A stretch of 64,000 nucleotides of DNA from Phytohabitans maris (GCF_031085175.1 NZ_JAVHUY010000033.1:1-64000), one strand, 5' to 3'. Shown: positions 8,284 to 17,511, counted from the first letter of the stretch. Made by a program: numbers and translations. Notes: generated from the sequence alone by a model not told the origin.

Positions 8284-9233
8284 CACGGCAGCCTCCGGCT
8301 GCGCAGCGGGTACCCGTAGGCGCGCAGCAGCGGCGCGCAGACCGTGCCGACCAGCCGGCGCTGGGCCGGCGCGAACGCGTCGCGCCACGCGTCGTCCCGG
8401 CGCAGCGGCACCCGCCCGACCGTAAACCGCATCGGGTTGCCGGCCGCGCTGTGCCCGAAGCGCAGCTCGGCCTCCTCGCCGTCGATGAACTTCAGGTCCG
8501 ACACCGCGACGTCCAGCCCGGCGAACGCGGCGAGGTCGAGCAGCCCGGTCCGCGGGTCGTTGACGAACTCCTCGTACCGGATCCGCCGCACCGGGACACC
8601 GCGGCGGCGCAGGAGGCCGAACGCGGCGTTGTGGGCGTTCCAGAGAAGGGCGGAACGCGCCGGCGAGTAGCGCGTCATCTCCGCCGGCACCTCGGCCTCC
8701 GGACGCACCACGGTCTTGGTCCAGGAGTACGCGACGCCGCGCGCGTCCCGCACGACGTGCACCACCCGCAGGTCGAGACCGGGCCACCAGCGCAGGCAGT
8801 GGGCGAGCGCGCTGTGCTTGGAGGAGTCGACCACCACCTCGGCGCCCGAAACGGCGGCCGCGGCCTCGTAGATCGAGGCGTAGTAGCCGGCGTACTCCTC
8901 GATCAGCGCGACGTGATCCTCGGGTAGCCGGCTCGCGGCGAGGCGCGGGATGTAGCGGGTCCGCTCGACGGCGCGCTGGAGGGCGAGCACGCGGTACACG
9001 TCCACCTGGTGCCAGCCGCCGAACGCCCGTTCACCCACCGCGTCCCAGAACTCGCACGCCGAGAACCGGGCCCCGCAGCCGCACCGCTCGTCGTCGCGTA
9101 CGTCGCGCTGCCACAGGTGCACGACCTCGCCCAGCGCGCACACCCCGGGCAGCTCGCCGAGGAGGCGTTCGACCAGCGTCGTTCCGCTGCGCCCCAGGCC
9201 GCCCAGAAACAGCACCCGTGCCACTTTCCCCAC
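8283..9233 (-). CDS. PAPS-dependent sulfotransferase
   Basis: Sulfotransferase (316 aa) transferring sulfate from PAPS, probably to a glycan. The 5'-phosphosulfate loop is GGLGRSGTTL at residues ~11-20, the 3'-phosphate site is VVDSSKHSALA with a later VRDARGVAYSW. A Cys-rich patch (RCGCGARFSACEFW) near residue 55 is seen in the actinobacterial branch. The start is a GTG. It is coupled to the GT2 gene downstream and divergent from the WecG-type gene across a short promoter with an inverted repeat. The PAPS would come from the CysC-type enzyme at 21385-22914. Confidence 0.85.
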   Translation of the reverse strand: MGKVARVLFLGGLGRSGTTLVERLLGELPGVCALGEVVHLWQRDVRDDERCGCGARFSACEFWDAVGERAFGGWHQVDVYRVLALQRAVERTRYIPRLAASRLPEDHVALIEEYAGYYASIYEAAAAVSGAEVVVDSSKHSALAHCLRWWPGLDLRVVHVVRDARGVAYSWTKTVVRPEAEVPAEMTRYSPARSALLWNAHNAAFGLLRRRGVPVRRIRYEEFVNDPRTGLLDLAAFAGLDVAVSDLKFIDGEEAELRFGHSAAGNPMRFTVGRVPLRRDDAWRDAFAPAQRRLVGTVCAPLLRAYGYPLRSRRLP

Positions 9234-9236
9234 CTT

Positions 9237-9262
9237 CGCTCGTTCTGTCCTAATAACGAGCG
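9237..9262. promoter_or_regulatory. Inverted repeat in divergent promoter
   Basis: CGCTCGTT-N10-AACGAGCG, perfect 8-bp arms, centred in the 48-bp space between two divergent polysaccharide genes (starts at 9233 minus and 9282 plus). Position and symmetry fit an operator controlling both directions. I recognise no regulator for it in the window. Confidence 0.5.
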
Positions 9263-9281
9263 ATCAAGTTATAGGACCCCT

Positions 9282-10052
9282 ATGCCGGAACGAATAGTGC
9301 TTGACGGTGTCTCCGTGGACGCCATCACCGAGTCGGAGGTGGTGGCGACGGTCCGGGCTGCCCTGGACCGGGGCGAAGGCGGCCGCATCGTCACCCCGAA
9401 CGTCGACATCCTGCGCCGCGCCCGCCAGCATCCCGAGGTACGCGGCTATCTGGACGACGCCACTCTGGTCGTCGCCGACGGCGCACCGCTGGTGTGGGCC
9501 AGCCGCCTGGGCGGTACCCCGCTGCCAGAGCGGGTGACCGGATCGGACCTGATCTGGTCGCTCTCGAAGGGGCTGGGGCAGGACGGCCGCTCGGTGTACC
9601 TGCTCGGCGGCGAGCCCGAGGACCCGGGCTGGGTGGATGGCGCCGGCCGGGCCGCCGACCGCCTGGCCGCCGAGTGCCCCGGCCTGCGCGTCGCGGGGTG
9701 GCGCAGCCCGGAGTACGGCTTCGAGGACGACCCGCACCTGCTCGGGTCCGTCTGCCGCGACGTGGTCGAGGCCAAGCCCGACCTGGTCTACGTCGGCGTC
9801 GGCTTCCCGAAGCAGGAGTGGCTGGTGTCGCTGCTCCGCCCTGAACTCCCGTTCACCTGGTTCCTCGGCTGCGGCGCGGCGATCAACTTCGTCGCCGGGG
9901 ACCGGGAGCGGGCGCCAGGGTGGATGCAGAAGTCCGGGCTGGAGTGGGCCCACCGGCTGGGCAACGAGCCCAGGCGCCTGGCGAAGCGCTACCTGCGCCA
10001 CGACGCCCCGTACGCGCTCCGCCTCCTAGCCACGAAGGCCGTCCGCCGCTAG
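9282..10052 (+). CDS. WecG/TagA/CpsF family glycosyltransferase
   Basis: GT26-type transferase (256 aa), which in other bacteria adds the second sugar to a polyprenyl-linked precursor of teichoic acid, ECA or capsule. Family marks are TPNVDILRRAR, the acidic ADGAPLVWASRLGG, YLLGGEPE and VGVGFPKQEWL. AGGA lies 5 nt before the ATG. It is divergent from the sulfotransferase and is the only plus-strand biosynthetic gene in this part of the locus. A Fic gene of different base composition follows at once on the other strand. Confidence 0.88.
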   Translation: MPERIVLDGVSVDAITESEVVATVRAALDRGEGGRIVTPNVDILRRARQHPEVRGYLDDATLVVADGAPLVWASRLGGTPLPERVTGSDLIWSLSKGLGQDGRSVYLLGGEPEDPGWVDGAGRAADRLAAECPGLRVAGWRSPEYGFEDDPHLLGSVCRDVVEAKPDLVYVGVGFPKQEWLVSLLRPELPFTWFLGCGAAINFVAGDRERAPGWMQKSGLEWAHRLGNEPRRLAKRYLRHDAPYALRLLATKAVRR

Positions 10053-10081
10053 CAGACCGCAGGGGAGATGAAAGCCGGACT

Positions 10082-11263
10082 CTATTCCGATACCTCTGCT
10101 CGAATCGGAAGGAAGGCGCTGATAATCGCACGGTTGACCCGGACGAACCGTCCGCGACTCCCAACCCTCCTTATCAGGCCCATCGACGTCAGTTCATTGA
10201 TGTCTCGGCTCACCGTCTTTTGCTGTTTTCCGGCGTATTCTTCGGCGAGGCGCGGGCTGATATGCCTAACTTCGTTGAGGGCGATTTGCTTGTCTGGGGG
10301 AAAATCCAAGACAAGATGCTTTTGTCGCCGCTTTGCGGGTGTTTCTTGTGTGCGGAACACGTCGTGGATGAAATTTTCCCACGTCACGTGCATCTGTTGT
10401 TCCCGAATGTAGTCGATTTGATCTCGCAGTTCGTCGACGAAACCTTCAATCGCATACTTGATGAAGTCTTGCACCGGGAAGTCGCCTTGGCTGGTACTCC
10501 CAAGGACCTGATAGTAGCGATCTCTGGTCTTGTTGTAGTGGTTGGACAGTAGCTGAGCTGCCGGCATCGGCACTCCGGCCTGAATCAAGAGTTGAAACTC
10601 GATGAGCCGTGCCGTTCGACCGTTTCCGTCCGCGAAAGGGTGTAGCCATGCGATGTATAGATGCGCAAGAATCGCGCGAAGAATTGCGACTACAAAGCCC
10701 ATGTTTCTTGCTGAACCGGGATCGAAATCCTTGTCGATCCATTCGCAGAACCGGTCCATCAGGAAGGGCAGGTCCTCTGCCGGCGCACCTCGATAGTTTG
10801 CGACGACGACGGAGTGATTCCGCAAAGCGCCGGGCGTAACTTCACCGCTCAAGGGAAGCCCGTTTAGTATCCTTCCATTAAACTCAGATATGCGCTCCGG
10901 AGTTAAGACAAGGGGCTTTCCGGCGATAACGTCATCGATGATTTCGTTGCAAATTTCGAGAATGTTGTCAACCTCACGGCCCAAGTACTCGCGTGACGGT
11001 GGAAGCGGGAGATCACCGCTGACGCGCGCCAGTACCTCTCCCTCGGACAACGTATTTCCCTCAATGCTGGTCGTGCCGTGAATTCCTTTGCTCAAATAGA
11101 TCCTGTTCATCTTTTCGGCGATGTCGGGTCGTAGCGGTACGCCAGCGATGTGCTCACACTTTGACTCGGCCTCTCCGAGGAGCATCCAAGTGGTGTAGTC
11201 CAGCCTCTTGAGCTGGAAGCTGAAGTTGATCCAGGGATGGGTGCGCTCGAACAGCCGGTTCAT
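10082..11263 (-). CDS. Fic family protein, class with N-terminal inhibitory motif
   Basis: Fic-domain protein (393 aa), likely an AMP-transferase. Catalytic motif HPFADGNGRTAR (His at ~208). An inhibitory (S/T)xxxE(G/N) motif lies N-terminal to it (TTSIEGN, ~64-70), so it should be auto-inhibited. A winged-helix-like C-terminus (KTVSRDINELTSMGLI) could bind DNA. I chose the ATG at 11263 because GGAGGAG lies 5 nt upstream; two ATGs further upstream lack this. GC is well below its neighbours, and it carries a rare TTA codon (complement of 10904-10906). It splits the polysaccharide genes, so it was probably acquired. Confidence 0.88.
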   Translation of the reverse strand: MNRLFERTHPWINFSFQLKRLDYTTWMLLGEAESKCEHIAGVPLRPDIAEKMNRIYLSKGIHGTTSIEGNTLSEGEVLARVSGDLPLPPSREYLGREVDNILEICNEIIDDVIAGKPLVLTPERISEFNGRILNGLPLSGEVTPGALRNHSVVVANYRGAPAEDLPFLMDRFCEWIDKDFDPGSARNMGFVVAILRAILAHLYIAWLHPFADGNGRTARLIEFQLLIQAGVPMPAAQLLSNHYNKTRDRYYQVLGSTSQGDFPVQDFIKYAIEGFVDELRDQIDYIREQQMHVTWENFIHDVFRTQETPAKRRQKHLVLDFPPDKQIALNEVRHISPRLAEEYAGKQQKTVSRDINELTSMGLIRRVGSRGRFVRVNRAIISAFLPIRAEVSE

Positions 11264-11582
11264 TGTCTCCTCCATCGACCACCAAGTCATGGCATCCTAC
11301 CTGGAAGAACAAAGATCATGTCCCCCCGATCTCGGCGGTCATAGCAGGGGTCACTGTCCCGTAGACTGTCCGCTGGTTTGTCCTGGCGAAGGCGTGAGGC
11401 ACGAACGGGTGCGGTGCCGTGACGGAGGAGTCACGAACTGCCGCGCGGCAGCGGATTCACGGTTGCCGGCTGGCGCCGCCAACTACGGCAGTTTGTGCGC
11501 CCGGCTCATCCTGGGCAACGTGTCAAGATTTATTCGTATTTGTGGAGATGTTCTTCAAGATTGGCGTGTTCGACGAAGTGCG
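11264..11582. other. Intergenic, low GC, no gene seen
   Basis: Spacer between the Fic gene start and the 3' end of the GH26-like lipoprotein gene. It holds the Fic promoter and Shine-Dalgarno sequence and an AT-richer end (about 11520-11570). I find no ORF with a credible start, no tRNA and no strong hairpin. Base composition suggests it came in with the Fic gene. Confidence 0.5.
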
Positions 11583-12548
11583 CTACCTCGGGTTGAACCA
11601 GCTGTCGTTGCTCAGCTCGACGAACGCCGCGAACGCTGGCGGGTCGTTCGCCAGGCGGAAGTGGCCGGTCGGGCCCTTGTCGTCGTCGGACTCGAAGTAG
11701 GAGACGGCCTTGATCTGGGGGTTGGCCTTGAAGGTGCGGGCGGCGTCCCGCAGCCACTCCACCCGCGCCGCCGAGCCCCACGCCCGGGCCACGCCGAACT
11801 CGCCTACGATGATGGGTTTGTCGCGCGCGGCGGCCCAGCGCAGGAACGGGGCCATCAGCTCGCCGATCGGGCGCAGGTCACTGCCCGCGTACACGTCGAC
11901 GCAGGTCCAGTCGACCACGTCGTCGCCGGGGTAGAAGGCGGGCGCCTCGCCGCGCTCGAAGCCCTTCGCGGTCGGGCACCAGACCCACGAGGCGTTGCGC
12001 ACACGTTCCTCGTCGAAGATCCGGCGCACGTACCGCCAGGCGGCGATGTAGTCCTCCGCCGACCACATCGTGGCCCGCAGGTTCGGCCGGTCCATCTCCC
12101 AGCGGAAGCGGAGCAGCACCGGCACGCGGGCCGCGCGCACCCGGCGGGCCTGCGCCCGGATCAGGTCGTCGTGCCGGCCCGACGTGATCGACCGCGTGTC
12201 GCCGGAGGCCCAGCTCAGCATGATGGTCAGGCCCTGCTTGATGAACTCCCGGTCCGACTCGGTGCCGAAGTCCTCGTCGAAGCGCCGGTACGTGTTCACG
12301 ATGTCCAGCCGGCGCCCCAGGTCGCGCTGCAGGCCCTCGATCGCCGCGAGCCGGCCGGGCTGGCTGTAGCTGTCCGGCTTCACCCACGCGCCCAGCAGCG
12401 CGCCCTTGGCCGGCGGGACGACCGGGCCGGCGGCGTACGGGCCGCTGTGGGTCGCGGACACCGTCGGGGGTGGGGGTGGGGGCGCCGGTTGCGGCCCGCC
12501 GCACCCCGCCAGCGCGAGCAGCGCCAGCAGCATCGCCCTCCTCACCAT
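11583..12548 (-). CDS. GH26-like glycoside hydrolase lipoprotein
   Basis: Predicted exported lipoprotein (321 aa): MVRRAM then a hydrophobic core and lipobox LALAGC, followed by a Pro-rich linker. The rest resembles a GH26 beta-mannanase/endoglucanase barrel: FRWEMDRP carries the probable acid/base Glu and VGEFGVA the nucleophile Glu. It may trim the polysaccharide made by the locus or process it during export. It overlaps the flippase gene by 7 bp and is the last gene of a six-gene operon. A second GH26-like protein is at 19551. Confidence 0.8.
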   Translation of the reverse strand: MVRRAMLLALLALAGCGGPQPAPPPPPPTVSATHSGPYAAGPVVPPAKGALLGAWVKPDSYSQPGRLAAIEGLQRDLGRRLDIVNTYRRFDEDFGTESDREFIKQGLTIMLSWASGDTRSITSGRHDDLIRAQARRVRAARVPVLLRFRWEMDRPNLRATMWSAEDYIAAWRYVRRIFDEERVRNASWVWCPTAKGFERGEAPAFYPGDDVVDWTCVDVYAGSDLRPIGELMAPFLRWAAARDKPIIVGEFGVARAWGSAARVEWLRDAARTFKANPQIKAVSYFESDDDKGPTGHFRLANDPPAFAAFVELSNDSWFNPR

Positions 12549-14008
12549 GAGCGGGCCAGACCCAGCCGGTGGCGCATCCGCCACGCACCGGCCCCGTAGC
12601 CGGCGAAGGCCAGGGCCGCCGCCGTGGTCACGGCCGCCGGGCCGGTTCCGGCCGTCGCCGCGACTATTTGCGGGAGTACGCCGAAACAGGTGACCGCCAG
12701 GCCGGCTGCGGCTACCGTTCCGGGCCCGAACGGGTGAATGCCCAGCGCATTCCCGACCTGGACGAGCGGCGCGATGTTGTTGACCAGCACCGCGGCGGCC
12801 AGCCCGATCGCGGCACCCACCGCGCCGAACGGGGGGATCAGCGCGAGGTCGAGCACGACCATGACGGCGAGGGCGGCGGTGACGTTGCCGAGGTTCCAGC
12901 GGGTGCGCCCGGCCATCGACAGCACCATGTCGACCATGCCGCAGCCGGTGGCGACGAGCATCGCGCTGGCGAGCACGACGACCACCGGGCCGCCGGACTG
13001 GTACTCGTCGCCGAAGAGGCCGAGGTAGACCGGCGCGTACGTGATGACCATCAGGTAGAGCGGCCAGGTGACCAGCACCAGCCAGCCGGTCGCGATCTGG
13101 TAGAGGTGGTTCGCGGTGAGCCGGTCCCCGGTGGCGAGTGCCTCGGCCAGCCTGGGCTGCACGCTCTGCGAGATGCCCTGGTTGGCGAGCTGGCCGAGCA
13201 CGACGAAGCGGCCGGCGACCGCGTACACGGCGGCCGCGGCGAGCCCGCCGAGCGCGGCGACCAGCAGCACGTCGACCCGCTGGAGGGCGAGCTGGGCGAC
13301 GCTGGCGACCGAGCGCGGCCCGGTGTACCGCCAGAACTGCGCCCGCAGCGCCAGGTACATCTTGTGGCCCGGCCGCCGGGCCGGCGTGGGCATGGAGAGG
13401 TAGGCGCGGCGCAGCGCGTACCCGGCGAGGAGCGCGACCGGCAGGTACGGCCCGACCCAGGCGGCCGCGTACGGCCCGGGGGTCGAGACGGCGGCGACGG
13501 CCAGCGCGCCGATGGTCAGCACCTGCAGGGCCGGGCGGGCCAGCCGTTCCAGCATGAGGGTCGGGCGGAGCTGGCGGTACCCGCGGGTGCCGGCCAGCGC
13601 GGCGTCGGAGAACGCGGCCAGCGGCAGGAAGAGCGCGAGGGAGTCCAGCGGTGCCGGCGCGACGAACCACAGCAGCGCGGCCAGGGCGACCGAGGCGGCG
13701 GCGACCGGGATCAGCGCGATCCGCAGGCAGGCGCCGAGCAGGTGGGTCCGCTCCTGCGTGCGCAGCCGCGCCACCCAGTACACCAGCCCGGTCTGGGTGC
13801 CGAGCCGCACCACGGCGCCGGCCAGCACGAAGCCGGCGGTGGCGGCGAAGAACGTCCCGGCCGAGGCGGCGCCGAGGGCCCGGGCGACCAGCAGGGTGAC
13901 CACGACGCCGGCGGCCCCGCTGAACCCGGCGGCGGCGATCCCGGCGAGCCCGCGCCGGGCCATCCCCTCGACCGGGCGCTGGGGTCTGGGCGGGGCGAGC
14001 GTGGTCAT
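12542..14008 (-). CDS. Wzx-like polysaccharide flippase
   Basis: Membrane protein (488 aa) with about 12-14 hydrophobic segments and no large soluble domain, matching the oligosaccharide flippase (MOP superfamily) group. It begins after a basic stretch (PPRPQRPVEGMARRG). It would turn lipid-linked repeat units across the membrane for polymerisation by the O-antigen-ligase-like protein. The start at 14008 overlaps the end of the sulfotransferase gene by 4 bp. Upstream in-frame sequence belongs to that gene's shadow. Confidence 0.87.
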   Translation of the reverse strand: MTTLAPPRPQRPVEGMARRGLAGIAAAGFSGAAGVVVTLLVARALGAASAGTFFAATAGFVLAGAVVRLGTQTGLVYWVARLRTQERTHLLGACLRIALIPVAAASVALAALLWFVAPAPLDSLALFLPLAAFSDAALAGTRGYRQLRPTLMLERLARPALQVLTIGALAVAAVSTPGPYAAAWVGPYLPVALLAGYALRRAYLSMPTPARRPGHKMYLALRAQFWRYTGPRSVASVAQLALQRVDVLLVAALGGLAAAAVYAVAGRFVVLGQLANQGISQSVQPRLAEALATGDRLTANHLYQIATGWLVLVTWPLYLMVITYAPVYLGLFGDEYQSGGPVVVVLASAMLVATGCGMVDMVLSMAGRTRWNLGNVTAALAVMVVLDLALIPPFGAVGAAIGLAAAVLVNNIAPLVQVGNALGIHPFGPGTVAAAGLAVTCFGVLPQIVAATAGTGPAAVTTAAALAFAGYGAGAWRMRHRLGLARSW

Positions 14009-14880
14009 CGGCGCCAGCCCGGGGCGCGGCCCAGCCAGGTGGCGAGCGCGGCGTCGTACGGCTCGTAGTATGCGGCGAGCTCGCGGCGGAGCCCCGGGTC
14101 CATGCCGGACGGGCGGGGGCGCGCGTTGTGCCGGGCGAACGGCGGGTCGCCCAGGTGCGGCAGCCCGAGGAAGTCGAGGACCTCGCCGTACACGGTGGAC
14201 GGTTCGGTGAAGAACCGCTCGCTCTCCACCACGTGGATCCGCCCCCGGTCGATGTGGGCGGCCATCCGCGCCAGGTACGTGGCGTACTCGCCGCGGCCCC
14301 GGTACGCGTGGTGCTGGTGGGCGAAGCTGTACGCGCGCGGGTCGCCGCGGAGCCGCTCCTCGGCGCCGTGGAGCCGGGCCGGTTCCAGCGCCAGCGCCTC
14401 GGCGAACGACGTCTCCGGCTCGAAGCCGCGGGCGACCTCGTGCGCGTGCTGGGAGTACGCCCGCTCGACCGGGTCGCGGACCAGCGCGATCAGCCGCACG
14501 TCCGGCAGGTCGCGGGCGATCCGGGGGGCCGCCTGCGGGTGGTAGAGGTAGTACGGGCTGGACTCGAACGCCTGCGCCGGCACCCCGAAGCGCTGCTCGA
14601 CCTTGACGGCCGTACGGTGCAGCGGGAAGTGGCCGCGATACCACGCGGTCCCGCGGTGGTACGAGGTGTCGAAGTAGTGCACGCCCTTGTGCAGCACCGC
14701 CTTGAGCACGACCGGGTGAGCGGCGAGCGCCCGGTAGAGCGAGGTCGTGCCGCAGCGCTGGCCGCCGCAGATGAGGAACGACGGCAGCATCCGCGCCGGC
14801 GCGGTGATCCGGCCGTACGACCGCGATCCGAAGTGGACGACGCGCTTGACCGGGGCGGGTACCCGTTCCCGCGCGGTCAC
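14005..14880 (-). CDS. PAPS-dependent sulfotransferase (second)
   Basis: Heparan-sulfate-type sulfotransferase fold (291 aa). The 5' loop is ICGGQRCGTTSLYRAL (~34-49), the 3'-phosphate-binding region LIALVRDPVERAYSQ, and the C-terminal half carries conserved YATYLARM and EVLDFLGLP strings. The GTG start at 14880 overlaps the kinase-like gene by 4 bp (GTGA). With the enzyme at 8283 this gives two sulfotransferases with different acceptor regions, so the polymer may carry sulfate at two positions. Confidence 0.88.
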   Translation of the reverse strand: MTARERVPAPVKRVVHFGSRSYGRITAPARMLPSFLICGGQRCGTTSLYRALAAHPVVLKAVLHKGVHYFDTSYHRGTAWYRGHFPLHRTAVKVEQRFGVPAQAFESSPYYLYHPQAAPRIARDLPDVRLIALVRDPVERAYSQHAHEVARGFEPETSFAEALALEPARLHGAEERLRGDPRAYSFAHQHHAYRGRGEYATYLARMAAHIDRGRIHVVESERFFTEPSTVYGEVLDFLGLPHLGDPPFARHNARPRPSGMDPGLRRELAAYYEPYDAALATWLGRAPGWRR

Positions 14881-16172
14881 GAGAGCCCCTCCACCCGGCG
14901 GACGAGCACCGGCAGCAGCCAGGTGCCGAGCACGCCCAGCCGGGCGCCGGCCTCGGCCTGGCGGTCGGCGAGGTAGCGGGCGGCGAGGTCGACCAGGTAG
15001 AGCAGGGCGGTCAGCCGGGCCGCGGCGCCGGTCACGCCGAACGGTTCGAGCAGCGCCGGCGCCGCCGCCAGCGTGGCCTCCACCGCCGCCTCGGCGTCCG
15101 ATGTGGACTGGATCCGGCGCTGCAGCTCGTAGTGCACCGCGTCGAAGCCGAGCGGCACCCCCATGGTGAACCGCTCCCAGTCCCAGATCAGCAGCGTGCC
15201 GGCGAGCGATGCCATGTTCCACGGCGCCCAGTCGCCGTGCCACGCGCCGTACCGCAGGTCGACGTCCCCACCCCGCTCGACCAGCGACCGGGCGGCGGCG
15301 CCCAGCGCGGCGCCCTCCGGCCGGTCGGCGACCTCGTCCAGCCGTTCCCGCAGCTCGTTCCAGTACGGGCTGGTGGCCAGCCAGCTCCGGGACGTGCCGC
15401 AGCAGCCGGCGACCGCGCGCATGGCGGCGGCGAGCCGGTCCGGCGGGAGCGGCGCCCGCGGCAGCCACACCGGCAGCGCCGACTGGACCAGCACCTGGTG
15501 CCCCCGCCACTCGCCGGCGTTCAGCACCCGGGGCACGGTCACGTCGGGCAGGCCCACGTGGGAGAGGGCGGTGAGCGCGGTCGTCTCGGCCCGGACCAGG
15601 CGGCGGGTCAGCGGTCCGGTGCCGAGCTTGGCGAAGCCGAGCGTCTCCCCGTCCGGCGCGATCAGCTGGAGCACCGGCTTGCGGTTGGCCCGCGCCGGTC
15701 CGATGTGGACGCTGACGGCCAGGTCGGCGCCGAGCGCGTCGCGCAGGTAGCCGTCGATCGTGTCACCGGCCGGCCCGCAGACGCGTACCCGATGCCGGAG
15801 CAGGACCCCGGCGGCGCCCGGCGTGCGGAGGACCGCGACCACCGCGTCCCGCTTGAGGCGGGCGATCCGCGACTGCGGCTCGGCGTAGCGGCGGACGGCC
15901 GCGGCCGCGACCCGGCGGGAGCGGGTGGGTACCAGCAGCCGCGGCCGCCGGGAGTCCGGCACGACGATGTACTCGGCGACGATCGGCGCCTTGCCGGACC
16001 GGTTTTCTGGAGCGGGCCCTCGGGGAGCGCTCGCGCGAGCCGATGACCCGCGCGGGAGCGAGGTCGTGCAGGGCTCGGGATAGAGCAGCCGCAGCACCTC
16101 GTCCAGGTACTGGGCGCGCAGGGCCGCGTCACCCGCGGTCAGCCGCGCGGGTGCCGTTCTAACGGGACTCAC
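14877..16172 (-). CDS. APH-fold phosphotransferase
   Basis: Kinase-like protein (431 aa). The C-terminal half has the aminoglycoside-phosphotransferase catalytic loop HGDWAPWN and a DFG-like WDWERF, so it should bind ATP and phosphorylate a small molecule or sugar. The N-terminal ~180 residues match nothing I know. I placed the start at the GTG at 16172 because GGAGGAACGAGT precedes it; it overlaps the polymerase gene. Its place inside a polysaccharide operon argues for a glycan or precursor substrate rather than antibiotic resistance. Confidence 0.75.
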   Translation of the reverse strand: MSPVRTAPARLTAGDAALRAQYLDEVLRLLYPEPCTTSLPRGSSARASAPRGPAPENRSGKAPIVAEYIVVPDSRRPRLLVPTRSRRVAAAAVRRYAEPQSRIARLKRDAVVAVLRTPGAAGVLLRHRVRVCGPAGDTIDGYLRDALGADLAVSVHIGPARANRKPVLQLIAPDGETLGFAKLGTGPLTRRLVRAETTALTALSHVGLPDVTVPRVLNAGEWRGHQVLVQSALPVWLPRAPLPPDRLAAAMRAVAGCCGTSRSWLATSPYWNELRERLDEVADRPEGAALGAAARSLVERGGDVDLRYGAWHGDWAPWNMASLAGTLLIWDWERFTMGVPLGFDAVHYELQRRIQSTSDAEAAVEATLAAAPALLEPFGVTGAAARLTALLYLVDLAARYLADRQAEAGARLGVLGTWLLPVLVRRVEGLS

Positions 16173-17511
16173 ACTCGTTCCTCCACAAGAGGGCATATGC
16201 CAGGAACATGAATGCGAGGGGTGTGACCAGCGTGTTGTACCAGAGCATCGCCGCGAAGCCGCCGAAGATCGCGCAGCTCGCGGCGATGCCGACCGGGCTG
16301 CGGTCGCGGCGGAAGCGCCACAGCCCGTACGTGAAGAAGCCCAGGTAGCTGGCGGTGCCGACCAGGCCGTGGGCGAAGAGGAGCTGCCAGAGCTGGCCGT
16401 TGCCGCCGACGGTGAAGTTGCCGCAGCGCTCGCAGGCCGCGCTCTCGCCCACGGTGATCGAGTTGCGCCCGCCCATCGTGGTCCGCGTCGACCCGAACCC
16501 GACCACCGGCGACTCGGCCATCCCGGTGACCGCCCGCTCCATCAGGAACGAGCGGACGCCGTTGGACTTGCCGTCGTCCAGCCGAGCGCCGACGACACCG
16601 CCCAGCGGGGTGAGCGCGAGCGCGGCGGCCAGCGCGGCCGCGGCGACCGCCAGCCCGCCGATCGCCCAGACCCGGCCGGCGGCGGCGAGGCGGACGGCCA
16701 CGTACACCGCGGCGACGCCGAGGCCGATCCAGAGGCCGCGGTTGAGGGAGTGCACCACCGGTACGACCGAGACCGCGAGGCAGGCCAGCGCGAGCATCCT
16801 GGTGCGGGGCTGGGCCGGGTAGCCCCACGCCCAGGCGACGAACCAGACCACGAGCAGGCAGAAGTTGTTGCCCCAGGTGTTGGTGTACCCCCAGGGCGCG
16901 GCGGGCCGCGGGTGCGAGTCGCGGACCACGTCCATGATCTGCGCCGCGTACGGGTGCACCAGCGACTGCACGAAGCCCTTGTTGCGTACGTGCGAGGGGA
17001 GCAGCAGCTCGACCGGCGAGGTGAACTCGAAGTGGCCGGCGAAGACGCCGAGCAGCCCGCCGGCCACGGTGATCGCGAAGAGCCAGGCGAGGAGGCGGAC
17101 CAGCCGGCGGCGGGAGAGTTCGGCCTCGCCGAGGTTGCCGGCGTAGACCAGCAGCACGGTCAGCGCGGCGTACTGGATCACCCGGTACGCCGCGCCGACG
17201 ATCCGGCTGCCGGCGTGCTCGTCGACCGCGCCGGCGGGTTCGGCGCCGAGTACGGCCACCCCGATCAGGACCGTGGCGAGGAACACCGCCCAGAGCGCGA
17301 AGCCGGGCGGGAGGCGTACCGGACGGCCGGAGACGTGCGCCCGGAGCAGCAGGACGGCCATGGGTACCGCGACGAGCGGGAAGATCAGTACGCCGAGGCC
17401 GAGCGCCCACCACAGTGGATAGAGCAGCAGCACCCCGGCCAGCGGCCAGGCGGGCAGCGCCTTGCGGGTGGGGGCGTGCGGCACCGCCGGGGCCGCCAGC
17501 AACGCGGTCAT
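16159..17511 (-). CDS. O-antigen ligase/polymerase-like membrane protein
   Basis: Integral membrane protein (450 aa) with about 10-12 hydrophobic segments and a large extracytoplasmic loop near the C-terminus (ARLDDGKSNGVRSFL to CGNFTVGGNGQLWQ), as in Wzy/WaaL-family proteins. HSLNRGLWIGLG in a membrane segment fits the conserved Arg region of the family. Overlaps the chain-length gene by 4 bp (ATGA) and the kinase-like gene by 14 bp. It probably polymerises the flipped repeat units. Confidence 0.85.
   Translation of the reverse strand: MTALLAAPAVPHAPTRKALPAWPLAGVLLLYPLWWALGLGVLIFPLVAVPMAVLLLRAHVSGRPVRLPPGFALWAVFLATVLIGVAVLGAEPAGAVDEHAGSRIVGAAYRVIQYAALTVLLVYAGNLGEAELSRRRLVRLLAWLFAITVAGGLLGVFAGHFEFTSPVELLLPSHVRNKGFVQSLVHPYAAQIMDVVRDSHPRPAAPWGYTNTWGNNFCLLVVWFVAWAWGYPAQPRTRMLALACLAVSVVPVVHSLNRGLWIGLGVAAVYVAVRLAAAGRVWAIGGLAVAAAALAAALALTPLGGVVGARLDDGKSNGVRSFLMERAVTGMAESPVVGFGSTRTTMGGRNSITVGESAACERCGNFTVGGNGQLWQLLFAHGLVGTASYLGFFTYGLWRFRRDRSPVGIAASCAIFGGFAAMLWYNTLVTPLAFMFLAYALLWRNECESR

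Noticed and set aside
8284-8787. N-terminal extension of the GT2 glycosyltransferase
   Set aside because: The extension is the shadow of the sulfotransferase gene; the GT2 motif begins at residue 3 of the shorter form.
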